This document shows, piece after piece, positions 47,582 to 55,799 of a stretch of 64,000 nucleotides of DNA; position 1 is the first letter of the stretch; every line of letters begins with the position of its first letter. Source of the DNA: Oscillospiraceae bacterium (GTDB lineage: Bacteria; Bacillota; Clostridia; Oscillospirales; CAG-272). Both the position numbers and the translations under genes were made by a program. The notes under the pieces are model-generated. The model saw only the letters and a list, made by a program, of their open reading frames with translations. It had not been told where the DNA came from and made no database searches. Where the stretch lies: positions 1-64,000 of the forward strand of contig SVQY01000005.1 of NCBI GenBank assembly GCA_015065135.1, given 5' to 3'.

Positions 47582-48063
47582 GTCTTGCATTGATACCGGG
47601 CAGCTTTGATCCGATGACGGTGGGTCATCTGGACATCATCAAGCGCGCTTTGACGCTGTATGACGAGGTCGTTGTTGCCGTAATGGTCAACGAGCAGAAG
47701 AACTACGAGCATACGCTGCAGGAGCGTACCGAAATGGCCGAGCTGACCGTAGCGGGGTTGGATCGCGTGCGTGTGATCTCCTCCGAGGGGCTGCTGATCG
47801 ACCTTTTTGATCAGCTGGGAGCCGATGTGATCGTGAAGGGCATCCGCAACGAAAAGGATCGTGCCTATGAGGAAAAAATGGCAGAGTGGAATCTGGCCCA
47901 CAATCCCCGTGCAGTCACTGTTTTTTTGCAGGCTGCCGATGATTACGAGCAGGTCAACTCCACAAGAGTGCGCGAGCTTGTCAGAGCGGGTGAAAGTCCG
48001 GATAATCTGGTGGTTCCGGCGGTTGCTGCTTACCTTGCTGCCTTGGATGAAAGGAAATCGTAA
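47578..48063 (+). CDS. coaD: Pantetheine-phosphate adenylyltransferase
   Basis: LIPGSFDPMTVGHLDIIKRAL, ADVIVKGIRNEKDRAYEEKMAEWN, VNSTRVREL. Confidence 0.95.
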   Translation: MSLALIPGSFDPMTVGHLDIIKRALTLYDEVVVAVMVNEQKNYEHTLQERTEMAELTVAGLDRVRVISSEGLLIDLFDQLGADVIVKGIRNEKDRAYEEKMAEWNLAHNPRAVTVFLQAADDYEQVNSTRVRELVRAGESPDNLVVPAVAAYLAALDERKS

Positions 48064-48656
48064 TGGAACAGGAAAATGTAATGCGGTCCTATCGCAGATA
48101 TTATCTCCTGCGGCTGGTGCTCAGCTCGCTGATCGGTGTCTTGATCGGGGTGCTGTTTCTGGTGGGCAGGGAATATGCCGGAGAGGTCTTTGACGTGCTG
48201 CTGATCGCGGTGGGTCTGATGACCGTTGTGTTGAATTTTGCGCCCTTTTTCTACTCTCTCGTGCGCATCAGACGGCGCGGAGAATGGATCAGCCTGCTGA
48301 TGTCTTTTGTTGCCATCCTGCTGGGTATTTTGCTGATGCTCCTGCGCGGCGAGGTGATCCTGCTGGTGCTGGGTATCTTTACCATTCTGCTGCCCATCGT
48401 GCGTATCCTTTTGGTCGAGGAGCGCGGCAGAATGCTCAAAAGAGAGCTGCCTAAGGCAATCTTTGGCGCTTTTATCATCGTGGTATCGCTGATCGAGGCC
48501 GAGGAGATCGTCTTTCTGATGGGTGCGATCCTTGCCTTTGTATTGGCTGCGCTTTATCTGGCCTGGGGTCTGCTGACCATGCGCTTCCGCCTTGCTGCCC
48601 TTGAGGAGCAGCTGCGCGAGGAGGCGCTTGCCGCCGAGGAGGCGGAGCAGGAATAA
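48063..48656 (+). CDS. Hypothetical polytopic membrane protein (DUF308-like)
   Basis: About six hydrophobic helices; no catalytic motif. Confidence 0.6.
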   Translation: MEQENVMRSYRRYYLLRLVLSSLIGVLIGVLFLVGREYAGEVFDVLLIAVGLMTVVLNFAPFFYSLVRIRRRGEWISLLMSFVAILLGILLMLLRGEVILLVLGIFTILLPIVRILLVEERGRMLKRELPKAIFGAFIIVVSLIEAEEIVFLMGAILAFVLAALYLAWGLLTMRFRLAALEEQLREEALAAEEAEQE

Positions 48657-48688
48657 AAAAAGACGGAGTTGACCTCCGTCTTTTTTTA
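48655..48688. terminator. Bidirectional terminator
   Basis: AAAAAAAGACGGAGttgacCTCCGTCTTTTTTT between convergent genes. Confidence 0.85.
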
Positions 48689-48940
48689 TTCCTGCTGCAT
48701 AGCCATCCGCAGCGCAGAGGCCAGCTGATCGGGGCAGGAGGTGGATTTGAAGCCGCAGCGAATGCCGGAGAGGCGTTCTATCGCCTCCGCGGCCTTCATG
48801 CCGCGCACCAGAGCGGCAACGCCCTGTGTGTTGCCGGAGCAGCCGCCCTCAAAGCGCACGGATTGTACGGTATCGCCCTCCAGCTCGATCTCGATGGCGC
48901 GGGAGCAGACGCCGCGCGGAATGTAGCGAAGCTTTTTCAT
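48686..48940 (-). CDS. TSCPD-domain protein (TIGR03905-like)
   Basis: YIPRGVCSRAIEIELEGDTVQSVRFEGGCSGNTQGVAALVRGMKAAEAIERLSGIRCGFKSTSCPDQLA. Confidence 0.88.
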   Translation of the reverse strand: MKKLRYIPRGVCSRAIEIELEGDTVQSVRFEGGCSGNTQGVAALVRGMKAAEAIERLSGIRCGFKSTSCPDQLASALRMAMQQE

Positions 48941-48941
48941 A

Positions 48942-49790
48942 TCAGTCTCCTTCGTTTAAGTAAGCATATTGCGCCAATACGGCCGCGCGGGGCATAAAGA
49001 ACGCAATATAGGTGTTCATCCGTATCACGGCATCGTCGCTGCCGTCAAAAACCGGATAATAGGCGTAGCTATCCTCGGGGTAGGGGGCAGGGAGCGCGTC
49101 AAGGCGCCGCAGCCGCAATCCCGCAAGGTCGGCGGCGGTCAGCAGCTCGCAAAGCAGCCTTTGCTTCTCACCGGGCAGGCGGTAGGTCACCGTTTGGCGG
49201 CAAAGCGGAGAAGGAGAAGGGCGATACTGCCTGGAAAGCAGTAAAAATCGGCTGCCCTCGGCTCCGTTTGCCAAAGAAACGCTGCATCCCAGCACGGGGG
49301 ATAGCTCCAAGCGGTCAAATTCCTCGTAAAAATGCAGGAAATGCGTGCCCTTGGTATCCTCGATGGGAAAAACGGCAAAGTCAGCGCCGCCGGCGGAATT
49401 TTCCTCCAGTAGCTCGCCGAGAGAGGAAAGATACACCGGCGTGGCGTGAGGCAAAGCGGTGGCAAAGCGCGCAAATGCCGCCGCAAACAGCTGACCGGAA
49501 AGCGTGGCTACGCGCGGCGCGGCAGGAATGCTTGTCGGGGACGGCACAGACACCGCACGTGTCGGATGCGTGGCGATCAGCGCGCGGCAGTAGGCCATTC
49601 GCTCATCGGCAGCCATCGCTGCCAACAGGCCGTCGCCGGTCTCGGCATCCGACAGCAATCCATCCGGAAGGGCCTCGTCATGTGCCTCGGCCGCCATAGC
49701 TGAAAGCTGCAGATGGCGCAGCTCGCGGTTTTCTGTAGCGGCGGTACGCCATATGGCAAGATTTTCGGCCGGAATGCGATTTCTCATCAC
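48942..49790 (-). CDS. Divergent prephenate-dehydratase-like protein
   Basis: RVATLSGQLFAAAFARF...GGADFAVFPIEDTKGTHFLHFYEEFDRLELSPVLGCSV resembles the PDT fold (PIEN-x-x-x-G); possible ACT-like C-terminus. Confidence 0.4.
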   Translation of the reverse strand: MMRNRIPAENLAIWRTAATENRELRHLQLSAMAAEAHDEALPDGLLSDAETGDGLLAAMAADERMAYCRALIATHPTRAVSVPSPTSIPAAPRVATLSGQLFAAAFARFATALPHATPVYLSSLGELLEENSAGGADFAVFPIEDTKGTHFLHFYEEFDRLELSPVLGCSVSLANGAEGSRFLLLSRQYRPSPSPLCRQTVTYRLPGEKQRLLCELLTAADLAGLRLRRLDALPAPYPEDSYAYYPVFDGSDDAVIRMNTYIAFFMPRAAVLAQYAYLNEGD

Positions 49791-51637
49791 TTTGCAAGCT
49801 CGGTAAGGATGCGGTAGCTATCCTTCAGGAACTCCTGCATCTCCTCGGCATTGAAGCGGCGCTGAGAAAGCACGGCCAGGCGGTAGAGATAGGAGGCAAA
49901 GCCCTTTGCCTTTTCAGCATCGGCCGTTTGCATAGCAGCCACCTTTTCCACAAGAGGCGAGGTGGTGTTTACGATCAATGTGGTATCTGTGGGGAAGGGC
50001 GGCATTGCATCCTCGCCGCTCATACGGTACATCCGCATCATGTCCTCCATACGGCGGGATTCCTCCGAAACGTTCAGGATGGTAGGGATGTCTGCATCCT
50101 TCAGCGCTTCAAATCTCACGTTCAGCTGCTCGTTTCCGCTAACGGCGCGGAACAGCGTGCGCAGCTCCTCGTTCTCGTTGGCAGAGCCTTCATTTTTCAG
50201 CACAGAGGCCAGATCAGCATCCACGCGAACGAATTTCACACCGCTCATCTTACTTTCGATCAGCGCGGCAAATTGAGTGTCAAGCAGGCTGTCAAAGCAA
50301 ACGACCGAAATGCCCTCGGCCTCGTACATAGCCACGTATTGCGCCTGCAGCGAGGGATCGGTGGTGTAATATACGGTGTTTTCGTGCTTTTCCTTGGCGG
50401 CATCCAGATATTCCTGTACCGTTACGTGCGTACCGTCGTTTTGCTTCAGCAGCAGCACGTCCTTGGTACGGCTCCAGAACTTGTCATCGCGCATGCAGGC
50501 GTATTCCACAAAGGTCTTGATATCGTCCCAGACCTTGGCATAGGCCTCTTTATCCTCACGCTGCATCGAGACCAGCTTGTCTGCGACCTTCTTGACGATG
50601 TGGGCGCTGACCTTGTTTACATAGCTGTTGGTCTGCAGATAGCTGCGGGAAACATTCAGCGGCAGCTCAGGGCAATCCAGCACGCCGCGCAGCATCAGCA
50701 GGTATTCGGGAATGACCTCCTTGATGTTGTCGGCTACAAAGACCTGATTGTAGTAGAGCTTGACCTGCCCCTCCAGCGACTCATAATTGCTGGCGATACG
50801 GGGGAAATACAGAATGCCCTTGAAATTCAGAGGATAATCGGCGTTAATGTGGATCTGGAAGAGAGGTTCCTTAAAGTCGGCAAATACCTTGCGGTAGAAG
50901 TCCTTATAGTCCTCATCGGTACAGTCGGCAGGGGATCTCTGCCAGAGGGGGAGGGTGTCGTTGATCGGCTCCTCCTTCTCCTCCTCTTTTTTCTCGCTGC
51001 CATCGTCGAAATAGATCTCTACCGGCATAAAGGCACAGTATTTGCGCAGCATTTCGCGCAGCTTGCCGGCATCCAGATATTCGGTCTCCTCCTCGGCAAT
51101 GTGCAGGATGATCTCGGTGCCGCGGCACGCGCGCTCACCTGCCTCGATCTCGTATTCGCCGTCGGCGGAGCAGGTCCAATGGACGGCAGGAGCATCGGTA
51201 TAGGAGCGCGTGTGGATCTCTACGGTGTCGCTGACCATAAAGGCAGAGTAAAAGCCGAGGCCAAAGTGTCCGATAATACCGTTTTTGCCGCCCTCGCCGT
51301 CACCCTCGTATTTCTGGATGAAGTCTACGGCGCCGGAAAGTGCGATGGAGCAGATGTATTTCTTCAGCTCCTCCTCGGTCATACCGATGCCGTTATCCTC
51401 GACCGTCAGGGTCTTGGCTTCCTTATCCAGTACCACATCAATGCGATAGGGCGTGGTGGAGGCGGGGATCTCACCGAGAGATTCCAGACGCTTCAGCTTG
51501 GTAACGGCATCGGTGGCGTTGGAGACGAGCTCACGGAGAAAGATATCCTTTTCGGAATAGAGCCATTTTTTAATGACCGGAAAGATGTTCTCGGTATTGA
51601 CCGAGATACCGCCGGTCTTTTTTTCGTTTTCGTTCAT
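49787..51637 (-). CDS. htpG: Molecular chaperone HtpG (Hsp90)
   Basis: IFLRELVSNATDAVTKLKRL, VEDNGIGMTEEELKKYICSIALSGAVDFIQ, IIGHFGLGFYSAFMVSD. Confidence 0.97.
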   Translation of the reverse strand: MNENEKKTGGISVNTENIFPVIKKWLYSEKDIFLRELVSNATDAVTKLKRLESLGEIPASTTPYRIDVVLDKEAKTLTVEDNGIGMTEEELKKYICSIALSGAVDFIQKYEGDGEGGKNGIIGHFGLGFYSAFMVSDTVEIHTRSYTDAPAVHWTCSADGEYEIEAGERACRGTEIILHIAEEETEYLDAGKLREMLRKYCAFMPVEIYFDDGSEKKEEEKEEPINDTLPLWQRSPADCTDEDYKDFYRKVFADFKEPLFQIHINADYPLNFKGILYFPRIASNYESLEGQVKLYYNQVFVADNIKEVIPEYLLMLRGVLDCPELPLNVSRSYLQTNSYVNKVSAHIVKKVADKLVSMQREDKEAYAKVWDDIKTFVEYACMRDDKFWSRTKDVLLLKQNDGTHVTVQEYLDAAKEKHENTVYYTTDPSLQAQYVAMYEAEGISVVCFDSLLDTQFAALIESKMSGVKFVRVDADLASVLKNEGSANENEELRTLFRAVSGNEQLNVRFEALKDADIPTILNVSEESRRMEDMMRMYRMSGEDAMPPFPTDTTLIVNTTSPLVEKVAAMQTADAEKAKGFASYLYRLAVLSQRRFNAEEMQEFLKDSYRILTELAK

Positions 51638-51657
51638 GATTTACCTCCTGAATGGGG

Positions 51658-51685
51658 AGGGCCGATCGAAGCTTCGATCGGCCCT
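51658..51685. repeat. 28-bp perfect palindrome immediately 5' of the htpG RBS
   Basis: AGGGCCGATCGAAGCTTCGATCGGCCCT. Confidence 0.9.
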
Positions 51686-51708
51686 CGAATTTCGTATGGA
51701 TGCTGCCG

Positions 51709-53781
51709 TTAGTTTTCCGAGGTGGGAGCCTCGGTATCGACAGTGGGGTCGGTTGCAGTCTCTTCCTCCTCGTTTACCTCTCCGATACCCTCGTTGATCT
51801 GATCCATCAGAGGGATGCGGTGCGGGCGAGGCTCGCGCAGTACCTGCTCCTCCAGCTTGAAATTCTCGGGAGAGAGCGGGAAGGTGTGCGTACTGTTGTA
51901 GGTCGTACACATCTGGCTGAAGCCGCGCAGGAAGCGGGCCAACGCGATGGCGGGACCGACCAGCAGCGGCAAGCCGAGAATGGCCCAGCACAGATAGAAG
52001 CGACGGGTGATGCAGCAGCTGGTGCCCTTCCGCTCGCAGTAGTTGCGCATACGCGAGATGACCTTGCAATGCCAGATCAGGGGGAAGATACCCAGCGTGA
52101 CGACAGAGAGCAACAGATAAGGCACGATGCCCCAGGTACGTCTTCTATCGTGTCGGCAAGCAATATTGGTGCATTGCGCAATGACCTCTACCAGATAGAA
52201 GGGATAGATGCCAAGCGTAATGATGCTGAAGCCCACCGTGCGCCAGAACAGGCGGTTGGTGCGCATACCGTTTTGCGCAATATCCGAGAAGATCGAGCCG
52301 CTTCTGTCCTCCGGGATCGGTTTGACAGAAAAGAGGCGGTGGATAAAGCGACCAACGGTCAGGAAGAAGCGACGGATGGCGCGCCCGATGCTGTGGCGGC
52401 GAGAGGGCTTGTAATCCACGCCCTCCTGCTCGGTCTCAACGGTGCGGACCCAGTGCACGAATTTCTGCGTCAGGGTGTTTTCGTCCTTTTTCTCATCCTG
52501 CGGTCGGATAAAGGCATCCGCCGGATAATATTGCTTCAGATCGGTATCGTGTCCCTTGGCACGCAGGCGGCTCTTGATGAAGTCGCCAAGAATGGTCATG
52601 ATCAGCGCGAAGATAGGCACGCCGATCAGCATACCGGGGATGCCGAAGATGTCTCCCATCACGGTAATGGCGATGATAACGCCGAGAGAGGAGAGTCCGG
52701 TGCTATCACCCAGGATCGCGGGCGCGATGATGTTGCCGTCGATCTGTTGTACCACAAGGATCAGCAGAGCAAAGAGCAGCACCTTGGGCGGATCCACGAT
52801 AAAGATGATGATGCCCGAGGGGATCGCACCGATAAAGGGGCCGAAAAAGGGGATAAAGTCGGTGACGCCGATGATAACGGCGATCAGCACGGCAAAGGGA
52901 ATATCAAAGATCAGGAACAAGATAAGGCAGGTCAGACCCACAAGCGTGGAGTCGATCATCTTGCCGATCAGATAACCACCGATCTTGCGGTGTGCCTGAC
53001 CGATATAATAGAGCACGCGCTTTTCCCACGCATCGGAGAAGATGGCGCGAAATACGCGGCGGCAGCCTGCGTTCAGTCGCTCCTTGGAGAGCAGCACATA
53101 TACCGAGATGAAGATACCGACAATGATATCGGCCAACGTGCCCACGCTGCTGCGCAGTACGTTCCAAATGGTAGCAAAGGTGTTGCCGAGATTGAGATTA
53201 GACAGCGCATCGGCATTGCCGCCGCTGATACCGCCGATGATGCCATCCAGCTGAGACTCCAGGAAGGAGATCAGCTTATCCAGCAATACGTCAATATCCA
53301 ATAGAGAGGTAATGGCGGCCTTGGTCTCTGCAGGCAGCTCAAAGGGGAGCTTATCCAGCAGATTGCTGATGGAATTGAGCACTCCCGCTGCCCAGAGCTT
53401 GGCGTTCTGACCCAAGGATTCCACACTCTTGATCAATTGCGGCAGGATCAGCGCCAGCATACCGGCAAGGATAGCCAGCAGCAGTAGGTAGGAGAGGATC
53501 ATGGAAATGACGCGGTTTACGGTACGCTTTTTGATTCTCTTGAAGAGCTTGACCTCAAAAAAGCGCAGAAAGAAATTCAGGATATAAGCCAGAACAAGAC
53601 CAATGATGATAGGCGTGGTGATATCCAGCAAGCGCATAAAGGGGGATTTGATCGCACCGAAGTTGACGATCAGCATCACGGTCAGAATACCGAGCAATGC
53701 GATGCCAATGATATGTTGCCAGCCTCTTTTCGGCTTCTTTGGAGTGGGCTCCTGATTCCCGATGGTTTCTCTTTCGGGCAT
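51709..53781 (-). CDS. AI-2E family transporter with C-terminal DUF4234-like domain
   Basis: PerM/AI-2E motifs (LAYILNFFLRFFE, GVTDFIPFFGPFIGAIPSGIIIFI, QQIDGNIIAPAILGDSTGLSSLGVIIAITVMG) followed by NRLFWRTVGFSIITLGIYPFYLVEVI...LLSVVTLGIFPLIWHCKVISRM. Confidence 0.85.
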   Translation of the reverse strand: MPERETIGNQEPTPKKPKRGWQHIIGIALLGILTVMLIVNFGAIKSPFMRLLDITTPIIIGLVLAYILNFFLRFFEVKLFKRIKKRTVNRVISMILSYLLLLAILAGMLALILPQLIKSVESLGQNAKLWAAGVLNSISNLLDKLPFELPAETKAAITSLLDIDVLLDKLISFLESQLDGIIGGISGGNADALSNLNLGNTFATIWNVLRSSVGTLADIIVGIFISVYVLLSKERLNAGCRRVFRAIFSDAWEKRVLYYIGQAHRKIGGYLIGKMIDSTLVGLTCLILFLIFDIPFAVLIAVIIGVTDFIPFFGPFIGAIPSGIIIFIVDPPKVLLFALLILVVQQIDGNIIAPAILGDSTGLSSLGVIIAITVMGDIFGIPGMLIGVPIFALIMTILGDFIKSRLRAKGHDTDLKQYYPADAFIRPQDEKKDENTLTQKFVHWVRTVETEQEGVDYKPSRRHSIGRAIRRFFLTVGRFIHRLFSVKPIPEDRSGSIFSDIAQNGMRTNRLFWRTVGFSIITLGIYPFYLVEVIAQCTNIACRHDRRRTWGIVPYLLLSVVTLGIFPLIWHCKVISRMRNYCERKGTSCCITRRFYLCWAILGLPLLVGPAIALARFLRGFSQMCTTYNSTHTFPLSPENFKLEEQVLREPRPHRIPLMDQINEGIGEVNEEEETATDPTVDTEAPTSEN

Positions 53782-53975
53782 TGTTTACCTCCGAATGTTT
53801 TTCTGACAATTCTTGCTTTCATTAAAAAGTTGTAATATATATTATACCCATTTTCTCATTTTCGTCAAGTCATAAATCCTATAATACGAATAAAAAAACA
53901 TATTTTTTACATATTTAATTGAAAAAGTGGGAAATTTGTGGTATATTAAAAATAATCGCACGAAGGGAGGATGCT

Positions 53976-54845
53976 ATGTCTGTATTATCAATGAAAGCCT
54001 ATGCTAAGATCAATCTGTATCTGACCGTAACAGGCAAGCGCCCCAATGGTTATCACGATCTTGTGACCGTGATGCAAAGCGTTTCGCTGGCGGATATGTT
54101 GACGGTGGAGCGAGTAGAGGAGCAGGGGATCCTTTTGGATACCGGGGGGATATTGCCCACGGATGAAAGCAATCTCATCTGCCGTGCCGCCAAGGCGTAT
54201 TTTGCGAGAAGCGGAAAGCCGTTCGGCGTGTCGGTGCGACTTCAAAAGGAGATACCTATGCAAGCCGGTATGGGTGGCGGCTCCGCGGATGCGGCAGCTA
54301 TGCTGAAGGCGTTGAATCTGCTGGACGGCAACCGCTTCACAGAGGCGGAGTTGTGCGAGATCGGTGCCACGATCGGAGCCGATGTGCCTTTTTGCATAGT
54401 GGGTGGCACCCGACTTTGCCGCGGTATTGGGGAGATCATGGAGCCGGTGAAAAACCGTCTTGACGGTGTACTGGTGGTCGCCATCGGGGGAGAGGGGGTC
54501 TCTACGCCTGCGGCCTTTGGTGAGCTGGACAGGAAATACGGTGATTTCGCCAATGTAACGGCTACTCCCGCTACATTGCTTTCTGCTATGGGAGAGGGAA
54601 GTATCACGGCCGCAACGGGGTGCTTTTATAATATGTTCGAGGAAGTGATCATGCCCATTCGTCCTGTGGTAGGGGAGATCAAGGATATGATGCTGAAAAA
54701 AGGCGCACTCGCTACCATGATGAGCGGCAGCGGCCCCTCTGTGTGGGGCATTTTCTCCACCGAGAAGGAGGCCGCAGCGGCAAAGGATGCCCTGCTTGCG
54801 GCAGGTCACCGCGCGTATCTTTGCAAAATGATGAACGAAATATAA
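53976..54845 (+). CDS. ispE: 4-(cytidine 5'-diphospho)-2-C-methyl-D-erythritol kinase
   Basis: MKAYAKINLYLTVTGKRPNGYHDLVTVMQSV, IPMQAGMGGGSADAAAMLKALN, GADVPFCIVGGTRLCRGIGE, MSGSGPSVWGIF. Confidence 0.95.
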   Translation: MSVLSMKAYAKINLYLTVTGKRPNGYHDLVTVMQSVSLADMLTVERVEEQGILLDTGGILPTDESNLICRAAKAYFARSGKPFGVSVRLQKEIPMQAGMGGGSADAAAMLKALNLLDGNRFTEAELCEIGATIGADVPFCIVGGTRLCRGIGEIMEPVKNRLDGVLVVAIGGEGVSTPAAFGELDRKYGDFANVTATPATLLSAMGEGSITAATGCFYNMFEEVIMPIRPVVGEIKDMMLKKGALATMMSGSGPSVWGIFSTEKEAAAAKDALLAAGHRAYLCKMMNEI

Positions 54846-54882
54846 GAAAAAGAGCCGCACAAAACTTGTGCGGCTCTTTTTC
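54845..54882. terminator. Bidirectional terminator between convergent genes
   Basis: AAAAAGAGCCGCACAaaactTGTGCGGCTCTTTTTC. Confidence 0.88.
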
Positions 54883-55669
54883 ATCCCTCGCCGTCGGTCA
54901 CCACGTGCAGGCGGAAGGTGTGGCGGTCAACGGGGAAGTGGCTGACACAGTACTCAATGGGGTGTCCCTCGCGGTCAAAGGAGACCGAGGTCACCGCAAG
55001 AAAAAGATCCTCGGTGTCGGCGGAAAGTAAGCGGCAATCCTTTGGCGGCAGCCTTGTGGCGGAGACTGTTTTTTCGCTCCGCGCGCGAACGGTGCGGCTC
55101 TCCTGCATAGCATTGTAAAGTGAGACGGTCTCAAAATCATAGCCCTCCAGCCGTTTGCCGATCTCCGTCGGGAAATAGGAAACGGTCAGGGTGATAGGAC
55201 CCTTTTCCCGCAGCTCGTCCGAATAGCGCAGGCGGCGCAGCTTCCACACGGAGGAGCTCTCCGGTAACTGTAATGCTTCATAGACGGCAGGATCGGTGCT
55301 GCGCAGCGTGCGGCACTCCAGCACCTCGGTCCTGCAGGAAAGTCCTTGGCTTTTCAGCTCCTCTGCAAAGCTCTGAATAAAAAAGGTGGTCTTTTCCAGG
55401 ATCTGCGGACGGCTGACAAAGGTGCCCGTGCCCTTGACACGGCGGAGCTTGCCCTCCTCCACCAGAGCGGAAAGGGCGTGGCGCACCGTTGTGCGCCCCA
55501 CGTCAAATTGCACGCAAAGCTCGGTCTCCTTGGGGAGCCTGTATCCCACCTGCCACTCGCCGCTGTCGATCCTGCGGCAGATCTCCCGTCGGATCTCCAG
55601 ATATCGCTTTGCCATCACATCACCTCCGTTTCTTTTTCTCATTATAGCGCATTTTGATAAAAAAATCAA
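54881..55669 (-). CDS. GntR-family regulator with UTRA effector domain
   Basis: RYLEIRREICRRIDSGEWQVGYRLPKETELCVQFDVGRTTVRHALSALVEEGKLRRVKGTGTFV plus a UTRA-like C-terminus. Confidence 0.92.
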   Translation of the reverse strand: MIFLSKCAIMRKRNGGDVMAKRYLEIRREICRRIDSGEWQVGYRLPKETELCVQFDVGRTTVRHALSALVEEGKLRRVKGTGTFVSRPQILEKTTFFIQSFAEELKSQGLSCRTEVLECRTLRSTDPAVYEALQLPESSSVWKLRRLRYSDELREKGPITLTVSYFPTEIGKRLEGYDFETVSLYNAMQESRTVRARSEKTVSATRLPPKDCRLLSADTEDLFLAVTSVSFDREGHPIEYCVSHFPVDRHTFRLHVVTDGEG

Positions 55670-55799
55670 TACATACGTTTTGAATGTTTGCTTTTTTCAA
55701 AAAGTAATGAAACATACATTCTTTTTTGTCCGTTTCACTTGACCGCGCCGCAGATCTGCGTTACAATAGACCCGAAAAGAACGCAAAAGGAGGATCTTT

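Noticed and set aside
49928-53304. Long plus-strand ORFs (594 and 550 aa) opposite htpG and the AI-2E transporter
   Set aside because: Antisense shadows of confident CDSs, with no domain resemblance and no RBS logic.
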